This document shows, in pieces, positions 1 to 8,506 of a DNA stretch of 64,000 bases (the first letter of the stretch is position 1; every line of letters begins with the position of its first letter). The stretch covers positions 47,835-111,834 of the forward strand of contig JBGPOP010000013.1 in assembly GCA_041488095.1 (NCBI GenBank), read 5' to 3'. Below the pieces are notes generated by a model that saw nothing but the letters and a program-made list of their open reading frames with translations, was not told the DNA's origin and ran no database searches. The translations under genes were made by a program, and so were the position numbers. The DNA is from DASYPQ01 sp041488095. Lineage in GTDB: Bacteria > Planctomycetota > UBA1135 > GCA-002686595.

Positions 1-1
1 C

Positions 2-46
2 ATCGATCGCGTTGCGGAGGCGGCGATCGCCACGGCGCGGGGCTGA
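2..46 (+). CDS. possible C-terminal tail of a gene cut by the window edge
   Basis: Frame 2 is open from the window edge and reads IDRVAEAAIATARG before a TGA at 44-46, 47 nt ahead of the next start codon. The composition is compatible with the end of a real protein, but 14 codons are too few to identify it or to exclude chance. Confidence 0.25.
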   Translation: MDRVAEAAIATARG

Positions 47-93
47 CCCCTCGCCGCTCCGGCCTGGCGCCTCGGGAGTACGATAATGGGGAA

Positions 94-978
94 GTGCGCC
101 CCGCGATCCCTACCGCCGGTCGGACCGTCCTCTTCGCGCTCCTGCTCCTGGCGCCCCTGACGGCCCAGGGTCCCGCAGCCCGGCGCAAGCGCCCGGCCGG
201 TGATCGCGCGCACGAATCGAAGGTCGAGCCGCCGACCGTCGCCAGCCGGGCCGATCGCTACTTCGCGATCTGCGATTACGATTCCGACGGCCGGATCACC
301 TTCAATGAGGCGCAAGCGAGCCTCGGCCTCGACCGCGAGGGCTTCGCCGCCTACGACGAGGACCGCGACGGGTGGATCATCGCGAGCGAATTCCGCCGCC
401 GTTTCGCCGCCATCGTCGAGACCGGAGGCGTGTTCTCTCCGCCCAAGGCCAAGGTGGTCCCGCACGCCGCGCGGCCCGCGACGGCCGAGAAGGTCCTCGA
501 GGCCTTCGACAAGGACCGGGACGGCGCCTTGGACGCAACCGAGCTGAACGTGGCCTTGATCGAGATGGGCGCGTCCCGGATGGAGCCCGAGACTGCGCTC
601 GAGCAGCTCGACCGCGACGGCTCGAACAAGCTGGAATCGGCCGAGATCGAGGATCTGCTCGCCCTCATCCAGCCTCGGTCTTCCGCGGCGCGCGGACCGC
701 GCCCCAAGTCGATCGACGCGCTGTTCGCCACGCAGGTCCCGCGCGAGATCCAGAATGCCTCGACGACGCAGCCCGCGCGCATCGTCGGCCCCGTGTCCTC
801 CTTCCGCCGCCTCGACATCGACGGCGACGGACGCATCACCCCGGAGGACCTGGCCGAACTGCAGCGCCCCCTCGTCCTCCCGGTGCGCGCTGCCGCGGTC
901 CTCGCGGCGCTCGACACCGACAGCGACGGTGTGATCAGCGAAACCGAGTTCCGCGCTTCGATGCGCTCCGCGCGCTGA
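94..978 (+). CDS. secreted EF-hand calcium-binding protein, six EF loops
   Basis: The 294-residue protein starts at a GTG (the ATG at 86 is out of frame) and has an export signal ending near LLLLAPLTAQG. Six loops fit the D-x-D-x-D-G EF-hand pattern: DYDSDGRITFNE (about residue 61), DEDRDGWIIASE, DKDRDGALDATE, DRDGSNKLESAE, DIDGDGRITPED and DTDSDGVISETE. They lie in pairs, which suggests three EF-hand lobes. The family binds Ca2+; a periplasmic or cell-surface site is inferred from the signal. The gene converges on the Ntn hydrolase gene with 6 nt between them. No enzymatic domain is visible, so the partner is unknown. Confidence 0.85.
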   Translation: MRPAIPTAGRTVLFALLLLAPLTAQGPAARRKRPAGDRAHESKVEPPTVASRADRYFAICDYDSDGRITFNEAQASLGLDREGFAAYDEDRDGWIIASEFRRRFAAIVETGGVFSPPKAKVVPHAARPATAEKVLEAFDKDRDGALDATELNVALIEMGASRMEPETALEQLDRDGSNKLESAEIEDLLALIQPRSSAARGPRPKSIDALFATQVPREIQNASTTQPARIVGPVSSFRRLDIDGDGRITPEDLAELQRPLVLPVRAAAVLAALDTDSDGVISETEFRASMRSAR

Positions 979-984
979 CGTCGT

Positions 985-2163
985 TCAAGGGTGCAGCACC
1001 GTGAACTTCTCCAAGCGCGGGCCGCGCTCGGGGTCGCTGACCGAGAACTCGCCCTCGCCGCGCAGGCGCACGCCGGCGAAGCTGCCGTCGAGGGCGAGGA
1101 CGTAGAACTGGAGATCGAAGGCCGGCATGCCCTTCTCGTCCACGAGCTCGGGTTGATAGCGCGCCTGCCTCTGCGTCTGGCTGGTCACGCGGCGCAGGAC
1201 CTCGAGCCCGGCGTCGAGGGCACTCGCGCCATGGCGCATCAGCTCGACGATCGCGAAGCTGCCGTTGGCGAGCACGCAGGCCTCCCCGCGCCCGGTCGAG
1301 CCGGCGCTGCCCGCTCCCTGGTCGCAGTACAGTCCGGCTCCGATGATGGCCGAGTCCCCGACGCGGCCCGGGATCTTCCAGGCCAGGCCCGAGGTCGTCG
1401 TGGTGCAGGCGAGCGCTCCGCTCTTCGCCAACGCCGAACAGTGGATCGTCCCCGTGGGACGGTCCTCGCGCCGAGATCGTCGGCCGGCGCTCGACACCTC
1501 GGCGACCTGGCTCGACTCGGGCAGGAGGGCCCCCTCGTAGGGCAGCTTCGGCGGCGGCGGAAGCCAATCGTCCTCCTTGCTGAGGCCCTCCTTCCACTCG
1601 AGCCACTTCTGGCGCGAGGCCTCGGTCAAGAGCTCGGTGTGAGGATGCCCGTGCTTGCGCGCGAACTCGTACGCCCCCCTGCCGACGAGCAGGCAATGGT
1701 CGGTGCGCTCGAGGACCAGGCGCGCGACCTCGCTAGGGTGCAGGATGTTCTCGATGCACGCGACCGCCCCCGACTTGTGCCGCGGTCCGTACATGCAGGC
1801 GGCGTCGAGCTGCACCACACCCTCTTCGTTGGGCAGTCCGCCGAGCCCCACGCTGTTGTCCTCGGGGTCGGCCTCGACGACCTTGACGACCTCGATCGAG
1901 ACGTCGAGGGGGTCGGCGCCCTCCAGGAGCTTGGCGTAGTGCTGCTTCATCCCAGCCAGCGCGTTGGTGCTGCCGACCAGGATGGGATAGCCCTTGCGCG
2001 CGCTCCGGGCTGCCCCGCCCTGGCCCGGCTGTTCGATACGGACCGTCGGCGCACCGCAGGCGATCGTCGCTGCTCCTGCGGCCAGGGCGCCGCCGAGCAG
2101 CGCCCGGCGCGCGAGACGGGGATCGGAATGGGTCGATGCGTGGGTCGAGTCCGTCGTGCTCAT
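985..2163 (-). CDS. N4-(beta-N-acetylglucosaminyl)-L-asparaginase / isoaspartyl peptidase family Ntn hydrolase, exported
   Basis: This 392-residue protein belongs to the asparaginase type 2 (Ntn) family, whose precursors self-cleave before a threonine nucleophile. The segment PTGTIHCSALAKSGALACTT followed by KIPGRVGDSAIIGAGLY is characteristic; Thr239 in GTIH is the expected nucleophile and new N-terminus of the beta subunit. The N-terminus has twin arginines (RLARRALLGG) and a lipobox-like TIAC at Cys36, so a Tat-exported lipoprotein is likely. The ATG overlaps the TGA of the upstream M28 peptidase gene as ATGA, implying translational coupling. The pair may process extracellular glycopeptides or isoaspartyl peptides; the true substrate is not readable from sequence. 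Confidence 0.85.
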   Translation of the reverse strand: MSTTDSTHASTHSDPRLARRALLGGALAAGAATIACGAPTVRIEQPGQGGAARSARKGYPILVGSTNALAGMKQHYAKLLEGADPLDVSIEVVKVVEADPEDNSVGLGGLPNEEGVVQLDAACMYGPRHKSGAVACIENILHPSEVARLVLERTDHCLLVGRGAYEFARKHGHPHTELLTEASRQKWLEWKEGLSKEDDWLPPPPKLPYEGALLPESSQVAEVSSAGRRSRREDRPTGTIHCSALAKSGALACTTTTSGLAWKIPGRVGDSAIIGAGLYCDQGAGSAGSTGRGEACVLANGSFAIVELMRHGASALDAGLEVLRRVTSQTQRQARYQPELVDEKGMPAFDLQFYVLALDGSFAGVRLRGEGEFSVSDPERGPRLEKFTVLHP

Positions 2164-3917
2164 GGCGTCTCCTTCTCACCGGAGGGCTTCTTCGGATGGC
2201 TCGCCGCGCCGGCCTCTCGCGGGCGACCCAGACACAGATCGGCGAGACGCAGGCGGGCGCCCTTGAACCAGTTCTTCCACTGCTCGCCCGCGTCGCTCCG
2301 ACCGGCGGTCGCGCAGGCCGAGAGGCGCAGGTCCTGCTCGATCTTCAGGCTCTCGAGGTAGCGCTGGAGGTCGGTGGGTCGCGCGTCGGCGAGCGCGAGC
2401 GCCGTGGCCAGGATCGCGCTCCCGGTCCGATGCATCTCCTCGGCATCGACGTGCTCGAGGCGGTCGAGGCTGGTGTGGTAGGCGAAGTCGGTGAAGTGCC
2501 AGAACAGGACCGCCGGCACGCCCCGTCCGAGGAACACCGCGTGGTCGCTGCCTCCTTCGTAGGGGTGCTCGCGCGTGATCCAGTTCTTCGCCAGCGCGCC
2601 CACGTCGATCATGGCGCAGCGGGCGACGATCGCCAAGCCGTCGGGCGCGAGCGATCCGGCCGCGACGGGCTCTGCGCCCCAGGGCGTGTGCTGGTCGGGC
2701 GGAAGGGTCTCGACCGCACCCGGATCGGGCATGCGCTCGAGCAGCGCGACGGCGCCGGTCTTCTCCTTCGACTCGCCGGTCATGTCGGCCGCGACCGCGG
2801 CGATCGCCGTACGCCCGCTCTTCGCGAGCCACACGCGGCTCTGCTCCATCTCCTGCCCCCACACGAACGCGATCGAGCGCGCGGGTGGCTCGAGATCCCC
2901 CGCCTGCAGAAGCCCGGCGAGCACCCGCGCGTCCTCGAGCATCGTGGCGACACCGCTGGCGTTGTCGCAGGCGCCCGGCTCCTGGACGTGGGCGGGCAGG
3001 ACGACGGCCTCGCCCTGCGCTCCGGTCCCGACGACCGTGGCCACGAGCGTCCGGAGCGGCCGTTCGGTGACCTCGACCTCCGCTTCGAACGCGATCCGGA
3101 TCGCTCGCCGCCTGCCGGCCGCATCGCGGACCGCGGCCAGGGAGCGCGGCGAGATCTTCGCGACGGGCAGGGGGCAGTCCGTGCCGACCGAGGAGTATTG
3201 AATGGCGTCGAGGTGGCGTCCTTTGCCGGTCGGGTCGACGTTGAACGGGGCGAGCGAGGCGGAGAGCACAGCCGCCGCGCCCTGGTCTCGTGCTCTCCGG
3301 AGCAGATCCGCGGAGAGGGGCTCCTCCGTGACCAGCACCGAGCCGGGGCCGGCCTCCTCGATGCGCAGGGCGAGAGGTCCCTCCACCCTCGCCGACGGCG
3401 CATTCCGGGGGAGCATCGTCCGGTCGCGGTCCTCGGGCCGGTTGAACTCGTGGAGCGTCCTCTCGGGCTCGCCCGCGACGAGCAGCGCGATGCGCCCGCG
3501 GCGCGGAGTCCAGGCCGGCGATTTCATCGGCGTCTCGAAGACCTCGAGGCGCAGGCGCTCCTCCGTGCCGAACCCGGCTTCCTCGAGCCCCGCGCGCACG
3601 CGGTCGATCACCGCCTCGAAGCCCTCGTTGCCCGGCTCGCGGTAGAAGCCGTCCGCGTAGGCTGCCGTCTCCATCGCGCGGTCCGCGCGGAAGGCCTGGT
3701 AGACCGGGCGCGCGAAGCGTGCGGTGCCCGTACCACCCGGAGCGACCCCCGGGCCGCCATGTTTCGCCGAGAGTCCGGCGGGAGGCAGCCGCTCGACCCT
3801 GTGGCTCCAATCGCGCAAAGTCTGCGTCGAGGGACTGCCGCAGGCGGCGAGTCCGAGAAGGAAGGCGGGTCCGAGCAGGAAGGAAGTGTGCCAGGGCCGG
3901 AACACGCGCGCGCTCAC
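2160..3917 (-). CDS. M28-family zinc aminopeptidase lipoprotein
   Basis: The 585-residue protein starts at a GTG whose last two bases lie in the upstream mtnP stop (GTGA). This start gives a classical lipoprotein signal, LLGLAAC with Cys26. Zinc-ligand positions of the M28 fold are visible in order: His in PAHVQEPGACDN, Asp in the same motif, the catalytic Glu region GQEMEQ, Asp in AADMTGE, and His in FAYHTSLDRLEHVD. The N-terminal ~200 residues may hold a protease-associated-type insert (VLVTEEPLSADLLRRARDQG). It probably trims peptides at the outer or cytoplasmic membrane. The reading frame stays open upstream to 4382, but that stretch is the antisense-frame shadow of mtnP. Confidence 0.85.
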   Translation of the reverse strand: MSARVFRPWHTSFLLGPAFLLGLAACGSPSTQTLRDWSHRVERLPPAGLSAKHGGPGVAPGGTGTARFARPVYQAFRADRAMETAAYADGFYREPGNEGFEAVIDRVRAGLEEAGFGTEERLRLEVFETPMKSPAWTPRRGRIALLVAGEPERTLHEFNRPEDRDRTMLPRNAPSARVEGPLALRIEEAGPGSVLVTEEPLSADLLRRARDQGAAAVLSASLAPFNVDPTGKGRHLDAIQYSSVGTDCPLPVAKISPRSLAAVRDAAGRRRAIRIAFEAEVEVTERPLRTLVATVVGTGAQGEAVVLPAHVQEPGACDNASGVATMLEDARVLAGLLQAGDLEPPARSIAFVWGQEMEQSRVWLAKSGRTAIAAVAADMTGESKEKTGAVALLERMPDPGAVETLPPDQHTPWGAEPVAAGSLAPDGLAIVARCAMIDVGALAKNWITREHPYEGGSDHAVFLGRGVPAVLFWHFTDFAYHTSLDRLEHVDAEEMHRTGSAILATALALADARPTDLQRYLESLKIEQDLRLSACATAGRSDAGEQWKNWFKGARLRLADLCLGRPREAGAASHPKKPSGEKETP

Positions 3918-4783
3918 CTCGGGAGGTACTTGTCGATCAGGAGGCCCAGGCGCGCCCTCGCCTCGGGCGGGATCCGCTCCGGCGCGGTCATGATCGCGCT
4001 CGCGAGGGCCCGGCCGCAGCCGCAGCCGCGGTCCCGCGGGAGGAGCGGGATCGCCGCGGCGATCAGCCGCCGCGCATTGCCGACGTTCCGGCTCATCACC
4101 TCGAGCACGGCCCCGACCGTGACGTCCTCGTGGCTCTCGTGCCAGCAGTCGTAGTCGGTCGCCATCGCCACCGTCGCATAGCAGATCTCGGCCTCGCGCG
4201 CGAGCCGCGCCTCCTGGAGGTTCGTCATCCCGATGACGTCGACGCCCCAGCCGCGGTAGATCCGCGACTCGGCACGAGTCGAGAACTGCGGCCCCTCCAT
4301 GTTGACGTAGGTGCCGCCGTCGCGCATGCGGAGCCCGAGCTTCGTCCCCGCGCCGAGCAGCGCCCCTCGCGCCTCGGGACATACGGGGTCCGCGAACATC
4401 ACGTGCGCGACGATGCCGTCGCCGAAGAACGTGTCGGGCCGGTGGCGCGTGCGGTCGAAGAACTGGTCGACGACCACGAAGTCGCCCGGCGCGATGTCCT
4501 CGCGCATCGATCCGACCGCCGAGACCGAGAGGATGCGCGTCACCCCGAGCTTCTTGAGGCCCCAGATGTTGGCGCGGTAGTTGATTTCGGAGGGGCTGAT
4601 GCGGTGACCGCGACCGTGACGCGGCAGGAAGGCCATGCGCACTCCGGCGAGGACGCCGGTGATGTAGGCGTCGCTCGGCGCGCCGAAAGGCGTCGACAGC
4701 TCGATCTCACCGACCGACTCGAGGCCCTGGATCTCGTACAGGCCCGAGCCTCCGATGACGCCGACGACGAGCTCCTCGCTCAT
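3914..4783 (-). CDS. mtnP: S-methyl-5'-thioadenosine phosphorylase (MTAP/PNP family)
   Basis: The 289-residue enzyme splits methylthioadenosine, the by-product of polyamine and SAM metabolism, into adenine and methylthioribose-1-phosphate. Family signatures are VGVIGGSGLY at the N-terminus, RHGRGHRISPSEINYRAN for phosphate/ribose binding, VNMEGPQFSTRAES, and the base-recognition segment MATDYDCWHE, where the Asp residues favour 6-aminopurines. The C-terminus adds GCGCG, not unusual in the family. The ATG overlaps the truD stop (ATGA) and its own stop overlaps the next GTG start, so it is a middle gene of a coupled chain. A methylthioinosine-preferring enzyme is the main alternative. Confidence 0.9.
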   Translation of the reverse strand: MSEELVVGVIGGSGLYEIQGLESVGEIELSTPFGAPSDAYITGVLAGVRMAFLPRHGRGHRISPSEINYRANIWGLKKLGVTRILSVSAVGSMREDIAPGDFVVVDQFFDRTRHRPDTFFGDGIVAHVMFADPVCPEARGALLGAGTKLGLRMRDGGTYVNMEGPQFSTRAESRIYRGWGVDVIGMTNLQEARLAREAEICYATVAMATDYDCWHESHEDVTVGAVLEVMSRNVGNARRLIAAAIPLLPRDRGCGCGRALASAIMTAPERIPPEARARLGLLIDKYLPR

Positions 4784-6024
4784 GAGCGTCCCCTCCCCGG
4801 TCCGCCTCGGGCACCCGCCGGCCGCGGCCTGGGCGGGCGGCGCTCGGCTCGGGACCCTGGCGCGGATCGGGTCGCACCCGTCTCGGCCAGGATGCGTTGC
4901 ACGACGAGCAGCGCGTACGCCCCGCGCGGGAGCGCGAAGGTGAGACGCAGGCCGCGCGGTGAGATGGACAGCTCGAGGTCGCGCGGGCGGACCGTCAGCG
5001 CGCGGTCCTCGCCCTTGAGCTGGAAGCCCGGCACACCCTCGATGCGGAAATCCTCGGGCCGGAGGCCCTCGCGCGCGAGCGCCTCGGCGAGCAGCTCGCG
5101 CTGGCGCGGGTGCTCGACGTCCGAGAGCTGCGGTCCCGGCAGGCGGAAAGAGTCGCGCATCGCCGGATCGATCTCCATCCGTCCGCGCGCGAAGAACAGG
5201 CGCCCTTCCGGGGACGGAAGCGAGATCCGGTCGCGCGGCGGCGTGATCTCCTCCACGTAGCGTGCGACGGCCCGGTTCCACAGGTGGGACTGCCAGGCGT
5301 ACAGGTGGATGAGACGCAACCGCGTGGCAACGTGTCGGAAGGCTCCCGCGAAGTCTTCCGGCCGGCGTGCGAGGTGCTCGAAGACCGAGTGGTGTGCGCC
5401 GAACACGCCGGCGATCTCCCGGCAGGCGCGCCAGTCTCCCCAGCGGGCGGCGAGCGTCGCCTTGAACTTCCGGTTCTTGGGATCGTCGCGCTCGGAGAAC
5501 ACGCACAGGAGGTTCTTCAGCGCGCGCTCGTGCTTGCCGAGCGCGAGGTCGCGCGCGATCCAGCCCTGTCCCGAGCTCAGGTTGCCAAAGCGTTGCTCAC
5601 CGAAGTAGTTCGGAAGCCCATGCTCCCGGACCGCGGCGACTCCCGCCTCGACGCGCGAGCGCGCGGCCGGCGCCAGGTCGCGCACGGTCACCTCGAACAG
5701 GTTGCCCAGGCTGTGGCGGCTCTCGAGCTCCTCCTCCGCGAACCCGACCGGTTCGATCGACAGATCGGGCGTGCGCAGCCGCACGAGCCTGCCTCCGCGC
5801 ACGCTCATGTACTGGGTCGTGACGCCCTGGCGGTCCTTCAGACCCGCCAACCCGACCTCGCCGGCGTCGATCCCCGCCATCCTGGCCAGCACCCCGGCGG
5901 CCTCGAGCGAGGTGCGCTTCCTCTTGGTCACGCGATAGACGCGGAACAGGCCGCGTTGCAGGAGGTATCCGTCCTGGAGAATCTCGCGCACGACGAAGTC
6001 GGCGGGCTTGTGCTTGAGCTTCAT
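4780..6024 (-). CDS. truD: tRNA pseudouridine(13) synthase TruD
   Basis: The 414-residue protein converts U13 of tRNA to pseudouridine. The TruD signature GLKDRQGVTTQ is present with catalytic Asp64, as is NYFGEQRFG, typical of this family, and the N-terminal DFVVREILQDG motif. The length exceeds E. coli TruD (about 350) because of an Arg/Pro-rich tail after about residue 375. Both ends overlap neighbours by 4 nt as ATGA, upstream with an RluA-type synthase and downstream with mtnP, placing two RNA-modification enzymes side by side in one transcription unit. Confidence 0.93.
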   Translation of the reverse strand: MKLKHKPADFVVREILQDGYLLQRGLFRVYRVTKRKRTSLEAAGVLARMAGIDAGEVGLAGLKDRQGVTTQYMSVRGGRLVRLRTPDLSIEPVGFAEEELESRHSLGNLFEVTVRDLAPAARSRVEAGVAAVREHGLPNYFGEQRFGNLSSGQGWIARDLALGKHERALKNLLCVFSERDDPKNRKFKATLAARWGDWRACREIAGVFGAHHSVFEHLARRPEDFAGAFRHVATRLRLIHLYAWQSHLWNRAVARYVEEITPPRDRISLPSPEGRLFFARGRMEIDPAMRDSFRLPGPQLSDVEHPRQRELLAEALAREGLRPEDFRIEGVPGFQLKGEDRALTVRPRDLELSISPRGLRLTFALPRGAYALLVVQRILAETGATRSAPGSRAERRPPRPRPAGARGGPGRGRS

Positions 6025-7079
6025 CGTGCACGGACCTTCGCGAGCTGCTTCAGCGCGCGCTCGAAGTCGCGCGGGAGCGGTGCCTCGACGCGGATCCTGC
6101 GCTGGCTCGCGTCGCTCGTACCGGCGTCGCTCCGTCCGGGGCCGCTTGGATCGGGGAACTCGATCGACAAGGCGTGGAGCGTCAGCCGGTTGATCAGCGG
6201 GGGCTCGATGTGGCCGGGCTTGCGCCGGTATCCGCGCTTGATCTCCGAGAGCCGCAGCGTGTTCCGCCTGCCGTAGGAAGGGTCGACGGCCAGCGGGAAG
6301 CCGATCTCGCGCAGGTGGACGCGGATCTGGTGTGTGCGACCGGTCAACGGCTGGCAGGCGAGCAAGGTGTAACCCTGGAATCGCTGCGCGACGGTGATGC
6401 GGGTTTGCGAGGGCTTGCCTTCGGCCCGGTCGACGCGCATGCGCCCGCTCTTGCGCTCGTCGGGGCCGATCGGCAGATCGATCACCTCGGAATCGCCGTC
6501 CGAGAGCGGGTGCTCGCCTTCGACGAGCGCGAGGTAGGTCTTCTCCACCTCGCCAGCGTCGAACGCCGCGCGCAAGCGTCTCTCGGCCTCGACCGTCTTC
6601 GCGACCAGCAGCACGCCGCTCGTGTCCTTGTCCAGGCGGTGCAGGATCCGCGGGCGGAACTCGAGCCCCGCCTCAGGGCGCAAGGGCTCGTTGGGATCGG
6701 CACCGGAACGGTCGAGAGCCAGCTCGAGGAGCGCGCCAGCGACGCTCGCGTTGCTGCGCGCCCATCGTTCGGGCTCGACGGCGAGGCCCGGAGGCTTGTC
6801 GACCGCGAGCACGAGATCGTCCTCGTAGAGGACGGGGATGCGCGCGGCCGGAGCGACCGGGGCCTGGGGGATGTCCTGGCTGTCGTCGAAATCGACGAAG
6901 AGCACCTGGTCCATGCGCAGGTGTTGCGAAGGCACCGCCGGGTTGCCGTCGACGAGCACTCTCCCCTCGCGCACCTGGCGGCGCAGGAACCCCTTGTTCA
7001 GGAGCGGGAACGAGAGGCACAGGAACTCGTCGAGTTCCATGCCGATGCGCTCGGGAGGGATCGGGATGTGGCTCGTCAC
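6021..7079 (-). CDS. RluA-family pseudouridine synthase with S4-like N-terminal domain
   Basis: From the GTG at 7079 the protein has 352 residues. An S4-like RNA-binding segment (ELDEFLCLSFPLLNKGFLRR ... VREGRVLVDG) leads into a PseudoU_synth_2 domain. HRLDKDTSGVLLVAK contains the catalytic Asp, and PLTGRTHQIRVHL and YGRR are further RluA signatures. It isomerises uridines in rRNA or tRNA; the exact site (RluC/RluD-like) cannot be assigned. The frame is open up to 7208; GTG codons at 7118 and 7079 and an ATG at 7040 are possible starts, and none has a strong ribosome-binding site. The stop overlaps truD (ATGA). Confidence 0.85.
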   Translation of the reverse strand: MTSHIPIPPERIGMELDEFLCLSFPLLNKGFLRRQVREGRVLVDGNPAVPSQHLRMDQVLFVDFDDSQDIPQAPVAPAARIPVLYEDDLVLAVDKPPGLAVEPERWARSNASVAGALLELALDRSGADPNEPLRPEAGLEFRPRILHRLDKDTSGVLLVAKTVEAERRLRAAFDAGEVEKTYLALVEGEHPLSDGDSEVIDLPIGPDERKSGRMRVDRAEGKPSQTRITVAQRFQGYTLLACQPLTGRTHQIRVHLREIGFPLAVDPSYGRRNTLRLSEIKRGYRRKPGHIEPPLINRLTLHALSIEFPDPSGPGRSDAGTSDASQRRIRVEAPLPRDFERALKQLAKVRAR

Positions 7080-7158
7080 GGGCACACCGCGGCCGGGCCG
7101 CAAGAGCAGAGGATGCACCCCCAGCGGTTGGCTGGCAAGGCGGCAGCCGAAGCGACGG

Positions 7159-7731
7159 TCACGCTCCGCGCGTTCCGGCCCGGGGAGGCTGCGAGAGGAC
7201 CTCCGCACGCAGAGCGCCGACGTAGGGCAGGTTGCGATAGCGGCCGGCGAAGTCCAGGCCGTAGCCCACGACGAACAGGTCCCCGACCTCGAAGCAGCGC
7301 AGGTCCGGCTTCAGGGGCACGGCACGGCGCGAGGGCTTGTCGAGGAACACGCAGGTCCTGACCTCGCGCGCACCGCGGCGTTCGAGCTCCCCCCTGAGCC
7401 GGTGGAGGGTGCGTCCCGTGTCGAGGATGTCGTCGACGAGCAGCAGATTGCGTCCCTCGATCTCGTTGCCGGAGGGCACGAAAGTGATCTCGAGATCACG
7501 GGATTCCGCGCCCGAGCCGTAGCTCGATGCAGCCATGAAGGCGAGTTCGAGGGGGATCGGGATGCGCCGGATCAGATCGGAAGCGAACACGCAGGAGCCT
7601 TTGAGGACGGAGACCACGGTGAAGTCCCGTCCCTCGTAGGCCCGTGTCACTTCCGCGGCGACCCGGTCGATCGCAGACTTGATCTGCTCTTCGCTGAAGA
7701 GCACGCGCTCGATGTCATGGTGAAGGGTCAT
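7159..7731 (-). CDS. hpt: hypoxanthine phosphoribosyltransferase
   Basis: The 190-residue enzyme transfers phosphoribosyl from PRPP to hypoxanthine or guanine in purine salvage. The PRPP loop LLVDDILDTGRTL is clear, as are VVSVLKGSCVFASDL (pyrophosphate loop region) and VGYGLDFAGRYRNLPYVG near the C-terminus. The ATG at 7731 gives MTLHHDIERVLFSEEQI, matching the usual family N-terminus; an upstream in-frame TTG at 7797 would add 22 unlikely residues. It is the first gene of the minus-strand chain containing RluA, TruD and MtnP, so two purine-recycling enzymes share the unit. It diverges from the small gene at 8082. Confidence 0.92.
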   Translation of the reverse strand: MTLHHDIERVLFSEEQIKSAIDRVAAEVTRAYEGRDFTVVSVLKGSCVFASDLIRRIPIPLELAFMAASSYGSGAESRDLEITFVPSGNEIEGRNLLLVDDILDTGRTLHRLRGELERRGAREVRTCVFLDKPSRRAVPLKPDLRCFEVGDLFVVGYGLDFAGRYRNLPYVGALRAEVLSQPPRAGTRGA

Positions 7732-7951
7732 CCGCGCGGCGAGGGTGGAAGCATCCGGCAGACCCGCAAGGCGGTCAAGCGCCGAGGGGCTGTCCAACCA
7801 GATCCGGGGCCATTTTTCAGTGGTTTCCTTCAGCCGATTCGCTGTTTGACGCGGCCGCGACGCGACCGGCCGGGGAAACCGGCTCTCGAGATTCGCCTCG
7901 AATTCTTCGTTGTCGATCGGGCAGATAGGATAGGATGAATTCCGTACCAGG

Positions 7952-8005
7952 GAGGCGATTTCCGCCTCTGTGACCCGGGATCCCGGGTGATGCGGTGATC
8001 CGCAT
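7952..8005 (+). promoter_or_regulatory. three consecutive hairpins in the leader of the 8082 gene
   Basis: Three back-to-back inverted repeats lie in 54 nt: GAGGCG/CGCCTC (7952-7957 and 7963-7968, 5-nt loop), the 16-nt palindrome ACCCGGGATCCCGGGT (7973-7988), and ATGCGG/CCGCAT (7990-7995 and 8000-8005, 4-nt loop). Upstream, TTGTCG (7910-7915) and TAGGAT (7931-7936) are weak promoter-like hexamers 15 nt apart. The arrangement suggests a structured 5' untranslated region, a small RNA, or operator sites between hpt and the 8082 gene. The symmetry is directly visible; the function is inferred. Confidence 0.4.
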
Positions 8006-8045
8006 TGCGGGCGGGAGTGGGCAGGAATCTCGACGAGGAGCCCCG

Positions 8046-8072
8046 ATGGCGGACACTCGTTCCGACCGGTAG
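8046..8072 (+). CDS. possible 8-codon leader ORF
   Basis: ATG at 8046 follows GAGGAG at a normal ribosome-binding distance and encodes MADTRSDR before TAG at 8070. It sits between the triple hairpin and the start of the 8082 gene, where a translated leader could act. It is too short to distinguish from chance. Confidence 0.2.
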   Translation: MADTRSDR

Positions 8073-8081
8073 TCCATCTGC

Positions 8082-8414
8082 ATGTCCATCCATTCCATGG
8101 TGACCATCACGAAACGCAACTACAACCGTCGCAGCGAGGATCAGAGAATCGCGGACCTCGAGGCGAAGATCCACAAGATCAAAGCGCGAATGGAGATGAA
8201 GCAGCGCAAGGACTCGCCGGTTCTGCGCGAGGTGACGAGGGTCCAGAGAGTCCTGCGCAAGTTCGCCCAGACCGCCCAGGACCACGGGCGTGCCGATCTG
8301 GCCTTGTCATCCCAGGCCTTCGTAGCCGGACTCGACCGTCTGGCGAGCGCGCCCGACACGCCCGGCCGCCGGCGCGGCCGACAGTCGAGCTCGGGCGACG
8401 GCGAGCCCTCCTAG
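8082..8414 (+). CDS. small basic coiled-coil protein of unknown function
   Basis: A 110-residue product, or 105 from the ATG at 8097, which begins MVTITKRNYNRRSEDQR. Residues about 15-45 (RIADLEAKIHKIKARMEMKQ) have heptad-like spacing and look helical; the remainder is basic with an Arg/Ser-rich tail. There is no signal peptide and no recognised domain. A cytoplasmic nucleic-acid-binding or structural role is possible but not supported by a motif. It stands alone, between divergent hpt and a convergent gene, and is preceded by a hairpin-rich leader. Confidence 0.6.
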   Translation: MSIHSMVTITKRNYNRRSEDQRIADLEAKIHKIKARMEMKQRKDSPVLREVTRVQRVLRKFAQTAQDHGRADLALSSQAFVAGLDRLASAPDTPGRRRGRQSSSGDGEPS

Positions 8415-8506
8415 GCCGCGAGCCTCCCCACGGCGGTCTCCGCCCCGGCGGCGCCTGCTTCCGGTCGCCGGTGCGGCCGGCGGGCTTGGCACGATCGGCA
8501 TTCGCC

